Assembly: GCF_023370075.1 (NCBI RefSeq)
Contig: NZ_CP097150.1
Location: forward strand, 248,001-312,000
Direction of reading: 5' to 3'
DNA length: 64,000 nucleotides
Source: Deinococcus sp. QL22
Lineage (GTDB): Bacteria; Deinococcota; Deinococci; Deinococcales; Deinococcaceae
Shown piece by piece: positions 35,915 through 46,574 of this stretch. A program made the position numbers and the translations under genes. Position 1 is the first letter of the stretch. Each line of letters opens with the position of its first letter. The notes beneath the pieces were generated by a model that saw nothing but the letters and a program-made list of their open reading frames with translations, made no database searches and had not been told where the DNA came from.

Positions 35915-38320
35915 TCATTCATCCTGTCCGGTGGTCATCCCATCTGCTGTCCAGCGCCAATCCCTGACTTCTGGCAGGTCATCACCGGTTCCCTGCACAT
36001 ACGCTCGGTGCTCGTCAAGCTTGGTCAGCAGGTGCTGCTTCACGCCTGCCCCCACCTCTCCTAAGCGGGGCACGCGGTCAATGACGTCAATGGCGAGGTG
36101 AAAGCGGTCAAGGTCGTTCAAGACCGTCATGTCAAACGGCGTGGTGGTCGTGCCCTGCTCCTTGAAGCCGCGGACATGCAGGTTGGCGTGACCCGTGCGG
36201 CGGTAGGTCAGGCGGTGGATCAGCCAAGGGTAGCCGTGGTAGGCGAAGATGATGGGCGAGGCGGTGGTAAACATCTGATCGAAAGCTGCGTCTGAAAGGC
36301 CGTGGGGATGCTCGCTCTCCGGTTGCAGCGTCATCAGATCCACCACATTTACCACCCGGATCTTCAGGTCAGGGAAGAACTCACGCAGCAGCGTCACGGC
36401 CGCCAGCGTCTCAAGGGTCGGCACGTCCCCCGCACAGGCCATGACCACGTCCGGGGCCGGGCCGTCATCCGTGCTGGCCCAAGCCCAGATGCCCAGCCCA
36501 GCCGTGCAGTGCTGCACCGCCTCATCCATGGTCAACCACTGCGGCGCAGGCTGCTTGCCCGCCACGATGACGTTGACATAGTGACGGCTGCGCAGGCAAT
36601 GATCCGTCACCGAGAGGAGCGTATTGGCATCCGGTGGCAAATACACCCGCACGACGTCGGCGGTTTTATTCATCATCAGGTCAATGAAGCCCGGATCTTG
36701 GTGTGACAGGCCGTTGTGGTCTTGCCGCCACACGTGCGAAGTGAGCAAGATGTTGAGGGACGCCACCGGACGACGCCACGGGATTTTCCGGCTCGTGTTC
36801 AGCCACTTGGCATGCTGACCGACCATCGAGTCCACGACGTGAATAAACGCCTCGTAGCACGAGAAGAGACCGTGTCCTCCACTCAGCGTGTATCCCTCCA
36901 GCCAGCCCTCGCACAGATGCTCACTGAGCACCTCCATCACCCGGCCGTCCGGGGAGAGGTGTTCATCCGTGGGGAGCGTGGGTTCCAGCCAAGTCTTGCC
37001 GCTGGTGGCGTACACGCTGTCTAAGCGGTTGGACGACGTTTCATCGGGGCCGAACAGCCGGAAGGTGGTCATGTTCTGCTTCATCACGTCCCGCAGAAAG
37101 GTGCCCAGTACCCGCGTCGCCTCGCCATCCACCGAGCCGGGTTGAGGCACCGTCACCGCGTACTTGCGGAAGTCGGGTAACTTCAGGTCTTGCCGCAGCA
37201 GACCGCCGTTGGCCGCTGGATTCATGCCCATGCGCCGCTCACCGCTGGGGGCCAGGGCGGCCAGTTCTGGGCGCAGCGTGCCGGCCTCATCAAACAGCTC
37301 TTCAGGCGCGTAGCTGCGGAGCCACTCTTCGAGCTGCCGAACGTGCTCCGGGCTGCTGCTCAGGCCCGCCAGCGGCACCTGATGGGCGCGCCAAGTGCCC
37401 TCGACCGGTTTCCCGTCGACCACCTTCGGGCCTGTCCAACCTTTGGGACTGCGCAGCACGATCATGGGCCAAATAGGGCGTTCCTGGATGCCCTCCACCC
37501 GTGCTCGATGCTGAATGGCCGCGATGTCATCGTAGACCTGCTCTAAAGTTCGCGCCATCAACTCGTGCATCACGTCTGCATCGTCACCCTCCACGTAGTA
37601 CGGCAGATGCCCATAGCCGCGCAGCAACGAGTCCAACTCTTCGTGGCCTAACCGGGCCAGAACAGTCGGGTTGGCGATCTTGTACCCGTTCAGGTGCAGG
37701 ATCGGCACTACCGCGCCGTCGGTTTTGGGGTTCAAAAACTTGTTGCTGTGCCAGCTGGCGGCCAGCGGCCCAGTTTCGGCTTCGCCGTCGCCGATCACGC
37801 AGGCCACCAGCAAGTCAGGATGATCAAACGCCGCGCCGTAGGCATGGGCGAGGCTGTACCCGAGTTCGCCGCCCTCATGGATCGAACCCGGGGTCTCGGG
37901 CGCGGCGTGGCTGGGAATCCCGCCAGGAAACGAGAACTGTTTGAACAGGCGACGCAGGCCCTCTTCTCCAGACCCAATGTCCGGATACAACTCGCTGTAG
38001 CTGCCTTCCAGATGAGTGTTCGCCACCAGGCCGGGGCCGCCGTGACCAGGACCAGCCACGTACAGCACCGAGAGGTCGTGCTTGCGAATCATTCGATTGA
38101 GATGCACATAGATAAAGTTCAGACCCGGCGTGGTGCCCCAGTGACCGAGCAGTCTTGGTTTGATGTGCGCCAAGGTGAGCGGCTCGCGCAGCAGCGGATT
38201 GGCCAGCAGGTAGATTTGACCGACGGACAGGTAGTTGGCAGCCCGCCAGTAGGCGTGGGTCAGGCGGAGTTCAGCGGGCGTCAGGGTGGACGGGGGGCGG
38301 GGGGTTGCAATACTTGTCAT
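35915..38320 (-). CDS. xfp: Phosphoketolase (xylulose-5-phosphate/fructose-6-phosphate)
   Basis: An 801-residue thiamine-diphosphate enzyme that splits xylulose-5-P or fructose-6-P with phosphate into acetyl phosphate and glyceraldehyde-3-P or erythrose-4-P. Family sequences include [60 protein letters not shown] and the ThDP-binding [40 protein letters not shown] and [20 protein letters not shown] are also present. The length is normal. The ATG at 38320 has AAGAGG upstream; the first in-frame start nine codons earlier is less good. The xylose operon in this window could supply its substrate. Confidence 0.95.
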   Translation of the reverse strand: MTSIATPRPPSTLTPAELRLTHAYWRAANYLSVGQIYLLANPLLREPLTLAHIKPRLLGHWGTTPGLNFIYVHLNRMIRKHDLSVLYVAGPGHGGPGLVANTHLEGSYSELYPDIGSGEEGLRRLFKQFSFPGGIPSHAAPETPGSIHEGGELGYSLAHAYGAAFDHPDLLVACVIGDGEAETGPLAASWHSNKFLNPKTDGAVVPILHLNGYKIANPTVLARLGHEELDSLLRGYGHLPYYVEGDDADVMHELMARTLEQVYDDIAAIQHRARVEGIQERPIWPMIVLRSPKGWTGPKVVDGKPVEGTWRAHQVPLAGLSSSPEHVRQLEEWLRSYAPEELFDEAGTLRPELAALAPSGERRMGMNPAANGGLLRQDLKLPDFRKYAVTVPQPGSVDGEATRVLGTFLRDVMKQNMTTFRLFGPDETSSNRLDSVYATSGKTWLEPTLPTDEHLSPDGRVMEVLSEHLCEGWLEGYTLSGGHGLFSCYEAFIHVVDSMVGQHAKWLNTSRKIPWRRPVASLNILLTSHVWRQDHNGLSHQDPGFIDLMMNKTADVVRVYLPPDANTLLSVTDHCLRSRHYVNVIVAGKQPAPQWLTMDEAVQHCTAGLGIWAWASTDDGPAPDVVMACAGDVPTLETLAAVTLLREFFPDLKIRVVNVVDLMTLQPESEHPHGLSDAAFDQMFTTASPIIFAYHGYPWLIHRLTYRRTGHANLHVRGFKEQGTTTTPFDMTVLNDLDRFHLAIDVIDRVPRLGEVGAGVKQHLLTKLDEHRAYVQGTGDDLPEVRDWRWTADGMTTGQDE

Positions 38321-38711
38321 GCCAACCTCTTTTGATTTCAGATGCACCGACGTCTAACGATGTGGCGCGCAGGATAGGATCGGGGACGACCCTCACGTGA
38401 GATGATTCCTAGAGGAGAGTCTTTGACGAAGGTGTTACGATGCCATTACTAGACCTGATCACGCCGACTCGTCCAGACCAATCCTTCAAGCGATAAGCGT
38501 GCTTCCTGATGGCCAACTGCAGAGCCAGCGGTATTTCAATGGGGTGGAGGCAGGATGTCTGTAATGTCCCACCGTGCCCTGATGCTGGGTGATCTGGGCG
38601 CCAACATCTTTCGGGCAGGTGAACGTGTGATTACGCCTCACGCTCCCTTCCAGGTGCTCAGACCTCTGACGCCCTGCGTGAAGAAGGTCATGCTCAGCCA
38701 TCCAATCTCTA
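38321..38711. other. Gene-free stretch upstream of phosphoketolase
   Basis: Expected to hold the phosphoketolase promoter on the minus strand. An 86-residue frame (38486-38746, minus) runs into the IS982 end and has no recognisable content. TTGACG (38422) and TTACTA, 17 bases apart, could be a plus-strand promoter with no gene behind it. Confidence 0.45.
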
Positions 38712-39630
38712 AAAACCTCGGGTGCTAGGGGATCAAAGGCCGCCAAAGAACAAGGCTAGATTGTGGGCAGCAATTTTGCGGCACACATGGGCGCGAATGG
38801 ATCGAAAAGAATTGAGCTGTGGAAGCATAAGGTGAAATGAGCGATCAAGACGAGAAAAGACCGTTTCTATCGTCTTTCTGAGGCCCCTCCGTAACGCCCC
38901 ACCCGGGGCGCGGTTGCTTCATGTTGCTTTTGGGTTGCGCGTAGACGCCACAGCCTTGGTAGCCCCGATCACCGAGTACCAATGCTCCTTCGCCTTCGTC
39001 CAATAAGGTGCGAGCGGCGGATCACTTTCATTTCCAGCAGCGAGGGCAAAGCGGACGATCATGCCATGATCGTCAATGATGGCCTGCAGCTTGAAGCCAT
39101 AGAACCGTCCTTTCACACTGTAGCCTCCGTGCCCACCGCGTCCACTGCCCGCCTCGGTGATCGCTCGGGGTCGCGCATAGCGCGTCCCTTTGCACAGCAC
39201 CAACGGTGTGCTGTCAATCACATACACAGTGTCGTCGTTGAAGTGGGGCAGTCTCAAGGCAAGATCAGCGTAGATGGTCTCGAGATTGGCCTGAATTTGG
39301 AGATACCGGGTTCGATCTGGCAAGCACAGAAACAGTGCCCGGTACGTCGAACGCACCTGAGCCAACCACTTCTGCCCTGACACTTCGCCAAGCAATTCGC
39401 CCACGAGCGCAATCGTCATCAGTTCGCCGTAACTGCCCTTCTGATTCGGTTCGTGGGGGAGCACAAATAAGCCGCTGCATGCAGCGGCTTGGAGATAATC
39501 ATCTACGTACACGTAGATGAGCGTGAACAGGTCTTCGACGGTATCCTGATCCAGCGGAAGTTCTTTGGTAGGCATACCGGAGCTTCCGCTTGTTCATGTC
39601 CCGTTCGCAACCCCTAGCACCCGAGGTTTT
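38712..39630 (-). mobile_element. IS982 family element with perfect 20-bp terminal inverted repeats
   Basis: AAAACCTCGGGTGCTAGGGG (38712-38731) is the exact complement of CCCCTAGCACCCGAGGTTTT (39611-39630). The 919-bp element carries one transposase gene on the minus strand that is broken by frameshifts. No target duplication is evident in the flanks (ATCTCTA, AAGGCAG). Confidence 0.88.
38736..39575 (-). pseudogene. IS982 family transposase, frameshifted
   Basis: The frame from ATG 39575 reads the N-terminal region and the first catalytic part (DTVYVIDSTPLVLCKGTRYA, GGYSVKGRFYGFKLQAIIDD). It shifts near 38990, after which LDEGEGALVLGDRGYQG follows in another frame. A third frame carries the end (RKTIETVFSRLDRSFH, FRSIRAHVCRKIAAHNLALF) to a stop near 38736, just inside the inverted repeat. 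Full length is kept but at least two indels disable it. Confidence 0.85.
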
Positions 39631-39737
39631 AAGGCAGATAGAGGGGAACAGCGGAGGGGCCTCATCTGGGTATGGACGCAACAGCCGGGAAGCGAGTGGG
39701 GTTCGAACCGGCCAACATGCGGAGGTAAGGATATTTT

Positions 39738-40503
39738 CGGTTGTGTGGCCTTCACTTGCCGCGCAGCAGGTGGAGGGCAGGGGTGGCCTGAGGTTCAAGC
39801 CACCCCTGCCGCAACCGCAGACCACGTCTGGAACGCTTGTCTTTGATGCGCTCTTCGGATCAGGGCGGAAACGCTGGTGCGAGTGTACTGGTAAAAGTTC
39901 AGAGGTCCGGGCGTGTCGGCTCAACACTTCCTGAGCGCGTTTTCGTCGCTTGAATCCAAGTTGCGTGTTGCAGCGTGCCGTGGAGATGACCTGGGGGTGG
40001 TCGACGTGGATTCAGACGGGTGAGTTCCTGGATCGCCGCCCCGTCACTTCGCCGCCCATCGGTGTGGATGACCTCTGAGACATCAGAGTCTTCCCACCGC
40101 CGGGTCAGGAAGGTCTATGCAGCTCTCTCCGTCCCGATGTCTCTGAAGGAGAAGGTCGAGGACGAAGCCGTGGTCATCCATGGCTCTGCACCACCAACGC
40201 CGGACGCCATGGATGCTCGGACACCTGCATCAGAGGCCACCGGGAACCCCGCCCCTGTTCCCGGTGGCGTACATCTTCAGCGAAGAGGGAGGCGAACTTG
40301 ATCCACCCTTCGCGCAGCGTCTCGTGACTGACCTGTTGGGCCGCGCCCGTGGCGCAAGTCCTGAATGTCCCGGTCACTGGGAGGAAAGCGGTGATCGAGC
40401 CAGACGGCGTGCTGGAGGATGATCATGGGGAAACGGTGGCGGGAGGGCTGGGCAGCGGTCACGCACAGTCAGCCTCCCCCGATCCGGTTAAGGCAACACC
40501 ACC
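39738..40503 (-). mobile_element. IS6 family element, copy D (degenerate)
   Basis: Ends CGGTTGTGTGGCCTT (39738-39752) and TAAGGCAACACCACC (40489-40503). The minus strand carries broken transposase pieces such as HHRFPPSDRDIQDL, QVSHETLREGWIKFASLFAE and a C-terminal RLSRHARTSELLPVHSHQRF region in different frames. It is the most decayed of the near full-length copies. It lies 107 bases from the IS982 element. Confidence 0.78.
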
Positions 40504-40878
40504 ATAATTGGAACTAAGCTTTACAGGTTTGAACGACGCCCTGCTGCAGACTGCCCGAATCTCAGGCAGTCTGCTCTAACGACGAGTCCCCTTGGCCTTA
40601 AATTGTCAAAACCTCTCAGAGCATCCTTATTGAATATGCTTGGCGCGGTGAACCACTGCCGTGCTCCGGTCATTTCAAGCCCGAGTAATAGACAGGCCCA
40701 GTTCCAAGTAGGGGCTAGTCACTTCCTGTGGCACGTCGTGCTCCACCACAAGGCCACTGATCTCTGTCAGAGGTGCAATCACGTACCGCGAAGCTACGCC
40801 CATGGAGGGCAGCAGCATCATCCGGCATGTCAGCCACCTCACGCAGGAGACCAGGGGGTTGGCCCGTATTGAATGACC
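40504..40878. other. Gene-free stretch with a 10-bp perfect hairpin
   Basis: No gene is supported. GCAGACTGCC (40546-40555) and GGCAGTCTGC (40565-40574) form a perfect hairpin with a 9-base loop. It could end the minus-strand DUF2157 operon about 300 bases downstream of its stop, but has no T-run. Confidence 0.45.
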
Positions 40879-41391
40879 CTACCGAATCCTCTCGTTCTCC
40901 CGCCACAACTCCAGCAGTCGTGCACGCCCAGAGGGTGAGACCCGCACCCGCGCCCGCAGTCCCGCCGCGCCCTGCCCTTCCTCGACCCGGGCGGCTTCCT
41001 CACTCAGGTAAAAGCGCTCAATCCCATAGTTGAGGGTGACCTGACCACCGCTGCTCCACTGCACCCGGCCCCGCAAAAAGACCCCGGCTCCGGGACGAAG
41101 AGACACGGCCCGCTCGCCGGTCCACAAGCCATCACTGCCTTTTTGCAGCGGGACATAGGCCAACTGCCCGGCCTTCACGTCTGGCCCAGGTTGCACCCGG
41201 CTGACCCCGTACCCCAGCGTCAGGTATTGCCCCCGCAGCAGGTCGCGCGGGTCCACTGGTGCTGTTTTCAGCATGATCTCCTGAGCTCCAAAGCTGTCCA
41301 ACACAGCCGGGGAAAGCAACCCGCCCACCAGCAACAGCTGGATGGCCACGGCCAACCCCAGGCGTCCTTGGGGGCTCGTTGGCCGCTTCAT
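40879..41391 (-). CDS. GDYXXLXY domain-containing membrane-anchored protein
   Basis: A 170-residue protein with one N-terminal membrane helix (RLGLAVAIQLLLVGGLLSPA). The family core follows: PVDPRDLLRGQYLTLGYGVS, the G-[DQ]-Y-x-x-L-x-Y signature, here as RGQYLTLGY, and VTLNYGIERFYLSEEAARVE. The ATG at 41391 overlaps the DUF2157 stop (ATGA), the usual pairing for these two families. A longer upstream frame is a shadow of the DUF2157 gene. The family probably works at the membrane with its DUF2157 partner; its biochemical role is not known. Confidence 0.85.
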   Translation of the reverse strand: MKRPTSPQGRLGLAVAIQLLLVGGLLSPAVLDSFGAQEIMLKTAPVDPRDLLRGQYLTLGYGVSRVQPGPDVKAGQLAYVPLQKGSDGLWTGERAVSLRPGAGVFLRGRVQWSSGGQVTLNYGIERFYLSEEAARVEEGQGAAGLRARVRVSPSGRARLLELWRENERIR

Positions 41392-42374
41392 TTCGCCGCC
41401 GGAGACAGACGCCGCCGCGCCACTTCCAGTCCCCACCCCAAAGTCAGCAGCAGCAGTCCAGCGCCTACCAGCGCGGCTCCGGTGGCGGCCAGCGTGCCCA
41501 ACACTCCGAAATACACCGTCAGCACGACCAGCCCCACGTTCAGCAGGCCCCAGTTCACCCACGCACGGCGACCCTCGCGGTGCCCCAACCAGGCCAGACT
41601 CAGGGAGAGAGCCGTCAGGAGTAGCAACAGCATGCTCACGACGTCACCCTGCCGGAGATGCAGCGCATAGACACTCTCCAGAAGCAGGGGCGGTCCCCAG
41701 AACGCCCAGGGATTCGAGAGGTCCCGCCGACCCGGTTCACGGCCATGAACTTGGGCAGCAGCCAACATCAACAGGCCCAGACTTCCCACGGTGACCTCGG
41801 GATTTCCGAGGCTCCAGCCGGACCACCCACCGTACACCCCGCTCAAGGGAATGACCGCGCCCAGTGGCAGCGCGAGGTGCAGGGCCGGGGGCAGGCGCAT
41901 GGCGTAGGCCAGAATCAGCAGACCAAGACCCCACAGGGCCAGCAGCACGTTGACGCCCACATCCAGTTGGAAGCCCTGCGAGACAAAGGCCAGCAACGCT
42001 CCGTACAACATGCCTCCCAGCAGGTACAGTGCAGCGCCCATTCCCGGCAAAGAGGCGCTGGGCCGGTCGCGGAGGTGGTACCCGCCCGCATATGCCCCCA
42101 ACATCGGAAGCAGCACGCAGAGCAGCTTGGCCCAGCCAGGCAGTTCACGCCAGTTCGCGCCCACCAGCGCGATGATTCCCAGTCCCAGCACCAACGCGCC
42201 GAGTGCGGACAGAGTGGCTGCCCAGGGGTTCGCTAAGCGGCGGGCAGGGTCAGCAAGCCCCTCGTGCACCAGGATGGCGTGAACCTGTCGCCTGCTGAGC
42301 AGACCTCCAGCCTGCCAACGTTCCAACACCTCAGGGAGGGGTTCTCGGAACGGTTCGCCTAGGGAATCTGCCAT
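41388..42374 (-). CDS. DUF2157 domain-containing multi-pass membrane protein
   Basis: A 328-residue protein. The N-terminal soluble part (about 1-50) includes LERWQAGGLLSRRQVHAILV, typical of DUF2157, followed by about ten hydrophobic helices (LSALGALVLGLGIIALVGAN, LLLLLTALSLSLAWLGHREG and others). The frame continues five codons further to a GTG at 42389; neither start has a clear ribosome site, so the N-terminus is uncertain by five residues. It is translationally coupled to the GDYXXLXY gene. Molecular function is unknown. Confidence 0.85.
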   Translation of the reverse strand: MADSLGEPFREPLPEVLERWQAGGLLSRRQVHAILVHEGLADPARRLANPWAATLSALGALVLGLGIIALVGANWRELPGWAKLLCVLLPMLGAYAGGYHLRDRPSASLPGMGAALYLLGGMLYGALLAFVSQGFQLDVGVNVLLALWGLGLLILAYAMRLPPALHLALPLGAVIPLSGVYGGWSGWSLGNPEVTVGSLGLLMLAAAQVHGREPGRRDLSNPWAFWGPPLLLESVYALHLRQGDVVSMLLLLLTALSLSLAWLGHREGRRAWVNWGLLNVGLVVLTVYFGVLGTLAATGAALVGAGLLLLTLGWGLEVARRRLSPAAK

Positions 42375-42689
42375 GAGACAGTTTGACACTCCCGAATGTT
42401 CCCATCACGTTCCCGGCAACCCCTGTCAGCACCAAGCAGCTTGTTGGGGAACGACTCACCTTTTCGGACGACTCTTGGGTCGTCGGAACAAGCAAATCTC
42501 GACCCGGAAGCCCGGTTTGCGCTGCAGGTGGCACCTCCCGTGACGAAAGGTTGTACGCTGAAGCTGGCTCTGCCGCTGCCACTCCCTCTCGCACCTGCAC
42601 CCGCACTCCTGCGGGCACGGCAATTGCGGCGCACTCTGACAGTCTTGCGTTCTCTCCTGGTGTTTCATCCGGGCGCAACCGCAAGAAGA

Positions 42690-43362
42690 TGCCGCTCTGG
42701 GTGAGCTTACCAATCTCGCCGACCTGCTGAAAGCACGAGTCCCCTTCCTCCGACGCGACACGCTGTCGCGTATCGCTGACGTGATCGGCGCCCTGATTCA
42801 GGCGCAATCCACCTGTCACAGAGTGTTCTGCGTGTCAAAGGCAGTGCTCGTGTCGATGGTGACCGCCTCGACGAGCTCTACGCTGACCTGCCTCCTGGCC
42901 GGATGGTCGCCATGCTGGACAAAGAAGTGATCTATGGTGCCGCCTGCAGATCGTGGTCACCAGATCCATGGCTGGGGACCTGGTGTGTCTGGTTACCTAT
43001 TGACACGCCCAGGACGCGTTTTTTGTCTACCGACTTCGCTGGTCGATCGAATGCACTTTCTCGTTGATGAACGTGCGCGGCTTCAACTTGGAACGAACCG
43101 GGATGACGCAGGAAAGTCGCCTCGAGCGGCTGTTTGGCATGGTCACCCTCGCCTGCGTGTGGGCGTAAATGGGACGCTCCAGCGCCCCATTCAGGTCAAG
43201 ACACATGGCCGCAAGCCCCTGAGCCTCGTCACCGCGGGTTGGGAACGCCTGGCACACGTACTCCGGTGGAATCCCCCAGTACGGGTCACCTTTGCGAACC
43301 TCCTGGCGTCTAGTTTTTCAGTGCCTGACGCGGCTGGAGGGCAAGGTGTCCAGTACTGAAGC
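42690..43362 (+). pseudogene. IS4 family transposase remnant with internal deletion
   Basis: The N-terminal segment ADLLKARVPFLRRDTLSRIA, then DVIGALIQAQS (about 42690-42800), is followed after decayed sequence by the C-terminal segment [20 protein letters not shown] (from about 43033), including the YxxxxxxIE-type motif, and [20 protein letters not shown]. The end, VKTHGRKPLSLVTAGWERLA, is in another frame. The catalytic middle with the two Asp residues is missing. Confidence 0.75.
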
Positions 43363-43499
43363 GGTTATTTATACTTTCTGAACTCGCTTTTTTACCCCTA
43401 AGAGCTCTGTACCAGACAACTTCAGGTTGCGGCTGTGCTGGACGAGGAATCTGTGAACGTGTGAATGGTTGCGAAGCGGTACGACAAACGGCGGTGTTT

Positions 43500-44237
43500 T
43501 GGGGGTGTGACGACTCCAAAACCCGCCGATCTTCAGCGTACCGAACTCACCCGCCACTTCAAAGCTTGCGTTCCTTTCCCCGGTACGACACGCTGCAGCG
43601 TGTCGTGGACGTCATCCTCGCGATGGTCACCGCCCAAAGTGTGAACCAGAGTACTCTGTGCAGCCATCTCCCCGGAGCCAGCTCTCCAGAAGCGAAGAAA
43701 CGCCGGGTGGAACGTGGCTGCCAGGATCCACAACTGACTGAATCGGTGTTCCTCGCGTTTTGACTGGCCCTGCTGCCCCCAGAGAAACGGCTGCTCAGCT
43801 TGGACCGCACCACTTGGGAACGTGGGGCATGACCGCTCAATCTCCTCGTGCTCGGTGTCGTCCTCCACGGGTACACGGTGCCCTGGGTCTGAATCGCCCT
43901 GGATCACGATGGGGACAGCGATACCACAAAGCGCCTTCAACTCGTTTCACGACCCTTGAAGGCCCTTCCAGCGGGACGCTGGAAGGGCTTAGTTGCCGAC
44001 CGGGAGTTCATCGGCGGGGAGTGGTTCCGGTTCCTGAAACGAAAGAGGATCAAGCGGGCCATCCGCATCCGGAAAAACGCCATCATCGACGAGTTGCGCG
44101 TAGACGAGTGGTTCGGGGACCTGAAGGTCGGAGAAGTGCGCCTCCTGGTGTCTGGGTCATGGTACGCCCGGTTTGTGGAGCCAGGCGAGTATGCCAGCCG
44201 TATCCGGCTTGCGGAAGAGCCACCTTTGGACGATTGA
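43500..44237 (+). pseudogene. IS4 family transposase remnant lacking its C-terminus
   Basis: A second copy of the same IS4 type follows the first. The N-terminal part HFKACVPFPRYDTLQRVVDV and SSPEAKKRRVERGCQ is aligned with that of the first remnant. LLSLDRTTWERG, ALDHDGDSDTTKRLQL and RWKGLVADREFIGGEWFRFL contain the catalytic Asp motifs. Several stops and frame changes occur, and the protein ends at 44237 before the Glu-bearing C-terminal region. The two remnants together cover a whole transposase. Confidence 0.78.
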
Positions 44238-44468
44238 CGGCGACTTCTAATTGGATCCAAACCCCTACACTGCCCGTCCATGATCCTTTAGTGGAAAACT
44301 AGGTTTAAAAGTTGTACACTTGACTAAGACAGATGACTAAGAATAGAGGCGAGTGATGACCACCGACAGAGTCTGTCGACAGGTAGACCAGCGCGGCCTC
44401 AGCCAACTTCAATGTCAGTCCACTGGGGCACTCACCCCCTGCCCATCTGTCTGCGACGGGGAACGCCT

Positions 44469-45089
44469 ATGAAGGCCAGACGAGCTGCGCGGGCCGACAC
44501 TAAAGAACGCTTCTTGGACGCAGCCGAGCGGCTCTTGATCCAAGTGGGCTACGCCCCGATTACCACCCGGATGCTGGCTGAGGAGGCAGGGGCCAACCAC
44601 GGACTCGTTCACTACTATTTCGGCTCCATGGAAGAACTTTTCCTGAAGGTACTCGAACGTTTCACTGAGCGGCTGGTTGAGCGCCAGCGGGCGATGTACG
44701 CCGCGCCGACGCCGTTTATCGAGAAGTGGCGGCAAGCTATGCGTTACTTGGACGAAGATCAGCCGTATCAGAAAGTTTGGTGGGAGCTTCAGGCCATGGC
44801 CTGGAACCACCCTGAGTACCAAGCGCGCGTGCTTCAGGTCCACCGTGCCTGGCGAGACGCGATGAGAAGTGCTGTCTTGGAGGCTTTCTCGCGCTATCGG
44901 CTGAGCACTGGCCCGTTCTCGGTCGAGGACTGGATCACGTTGATCGTCTCGATGAATACGGGACTCATCCACCAGCGGCTGTCGGGCACTCGGGACGGCC
45001 ATGAAGCGCTCCTGGCGGCCATCGAGCGCTGGCTATCGGCGCTGGAGGTGGAAGCCCTAGAGAAGGAAGAGGTGACTGGACAGGGATAA
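44469..45089 (+). CDS. TetR/AcrR family transcriptional regulator
   Basis: A 206-residue repressor. The N-terminal helix-turn-helix is clear: TKERFLDAAERLLIQVGYAP, ITTRMLAEEAGANHGLVHYY, FGSMEELFLKVLERFTERLV. The ligand domain (about 75-200) is Trp- and aromatic-rich (YQKVWWELQAMAWNHPEYQA), which suits a hydrophobic ligand such as an acyl-CoA or lipid. The ATG at 44469 is preceded by GACGGGGAA; the frame extends further but loses family likeness. It is followed after 15 bases by the hydrolase-glycosyltransferase gene, so it probably heads and controls that operon. Confidence 0.9.
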   Translation: MKARRAARADTKERFLDAAERLLIQVGYAPITTRMLAEEAGANHGLVHYYFGSMEELFLKVLERFTERLVERQRAMYAAPTPFIEKWRQAMRYLDEDQPYQKVWWELQAMAWNHPEYQARVLQVHRAWRDAMRSAVLEAFSRYRLSTGPFSVEDWITLIVSMNTGLIHQRLSGTRDGHEALLAAIERWLSALEVEALEKEEVTGQG

Positions 45090-45104
45090 CATCTGGGGGT
45101 AGGC

Positions 45105-46574
45105 ATGAGAGCACGCGAACTGGATCAAGCTGGTGTGGCAGAGCGTCATGGAGTGCGGTTGCATTACGAGGTCTTCGGCTCCGGCCCGACGACGGTGTTT
45201 CTCCTGCCCACCTGGTCGATCATCCACTCGCACTTCTGGAAAGCGCAGGTACATCACCTCGCGCGACACTTCCGGGTGCTGACCTATGACGGGCGTGGCA
45301 ATGGCCGATCCGACCGGCCAGAAGCCCCCGAGGCTTACCGTGACGAGGAGTTTGTGGCCGACGCGCTGGCGGTCATGGACGCCACGGGGACGGAGCGTGC
45401 CATCCTGATCGGGCTCTCGATGGGCGCGCTGCGGGCGCTGTATCTGGCGGCTGACTTTCCAGAACGTGTTCAGGCGGTGGTTTTTATTGGGTCGGCGGTG
45501 AATCTGGCACCGGGACACCCCGAACGGCTGCTGTACCCCTTTGATCAAAAGCTGGATACCGTTGAGGGGTGGGCCAAGTTCAACGCCCACTACTGGCGTC
45601 AGGACTTCCGGGGTTTCCTAGAGTTTTTCTTCAGCCAAGCTTGCAGTGAACCTTATTCCACCAAGGTGATCGAGGACTGCGTGGGTTGGGGCCTGGAGAC
45701 CGACGCCGAGACGCTACTCGCCACGCGGGGGGGTGGTGGAGGGAGCCCAGAGGAACTGCTCGAACTTTGTGCCCGCGTCCAGTGCCCCACCCTCATCCTG
45801 CACGGGGATCACGACGCGATTCGGCCGCATGCCAACGGCGTGGCCTTGGCGCGCGCCACCGGCGGCCAGCTCGTCACACTGGCAGGCTCAGGGCACTTGC
45901 CGCAGAGCCGTGACCCCGTCAAGGTCAACCTGCTGGTGCGCGAGTTCGTGGAGAAGGTGTGTCCACCTCCTGCGGCGGGTGAACGGCGGTGGACGCGGAG
46001 CGCCAGCCGCAAACGCCGGGCGCTTTTCGTCTCCTCGCCCATCGGCCTGGGCCACGCCCAGCGCGACGCTGCCATCGCGCGCGAACTGCGGCGCCTCGTG
46101 CCGGAACTGGAGATCGACTGGCTGGCCCAGGATCCGGTCACGCGCGTCCTGGCCGCCGAAGGCGAGCGGGTGCATCCGGCGAGCATCTGGCTGGCCAGCG
46201 AGTCGCGACACATCGAACTGGAAGCCGCCGGGCACGATCTGCACGTCTTCCAGGCCTTGCGGCGCATGGACGAAATCTTCATCGCCAACTTCATGGTCTT
46301 CCACGACGTGGTGCAGGCCGAGCCGTATGACCTGTGGATCGGCGACGAGGCCTGGGAACTCGACCACTTCCTGCACGAGAATCCAGAGCTGAAAACGGCG
46401 CCCTATGTCTGGCTCAGCGATTTCGTCGGCTACCTGCCTATGCCGGACGGCGGCGAACGCGAGGCTTTTCTCACCGCCGACTACAACGCCGAGATGCTGA
46501 GGCACCTCGCCCGCTTTCCGCAGGTACGCGACCGCTCGATCTTTGTGGGCAATCTGGACGACATTGTGCCGTAG
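45105..46574 (+). CDS. Alpha/beta hydrolase fused to a glycosyltransferase, cut by an in-frame TAG
   Basis: The 489 residues before the stop hold a complete alpha/beta hydrolase (about 10-285). It shows VFLLPTWSIIHSHFWKAQVH, YDGRGNGRSDRP, the nucleophile elbow GLSMGALRALYLAAD, the acid region LHGDHDAIRPHANG and the His in AGSGHLPQSRDP. From about 305 the N-terminal half of a UGT/MurG-like glycosyltransferase follows (ALFVSSPIGLGHAQRDAAIA). The TAG at 46572-46574 falls where a GAG or CAG would give VPERF/VPQRF, and the frame then stays open to 47210. The hydrolase should still be made; the fused transferase would not unless the TAG is read through or is a sequencing error. Confidence 0.85.
   Translation: MRARELDQAGVAERHGVRLHYEVFGSGPTTVFLLPTWSIIHSHFWKAQVHHLARHFRVLTYDGRGNGRSDRPEAPEAYRDEEFVADALAVMDATGTERAILIGLSMGALRALYLAADFPERVQAVVFIGSAVNLAPGHPERLLYPFDQKLDTVEGWAKFNAHYWRQDFRGFLEFFFSQACSEPYSTKVIEDCVGWGLETDAETLLATRGGGGGSPEELLELCARVQCPTLILHGDHDAIRPHANGVALARATGGQLVTLAGSGHLPQSRDPVKVNLLVREFVEKVCPPPAAGERRWTRSASRKRRALFVSSPIGLGHAQRDAAIARELRRLVPELEIDWLAQDPVTRVLAAEGERVHPASIWLASESRHIELEAAGHDLHVFQALRRMDEIFIANFMVFHDVVQAEPYDLWIGDEAWELDHFLHENPELKTAPYVWLSDFVGYLPMPDGGEREAFLTADYNAEMLRHLARFPQVRDRSIFVGNLDDIVP

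Noticed and set aside
38486..38746. 86-codon frame on the minus strand
   Set aside because: It begins inside the IS982 end and its first residues are translated terminal repeat; no family-like content follows.
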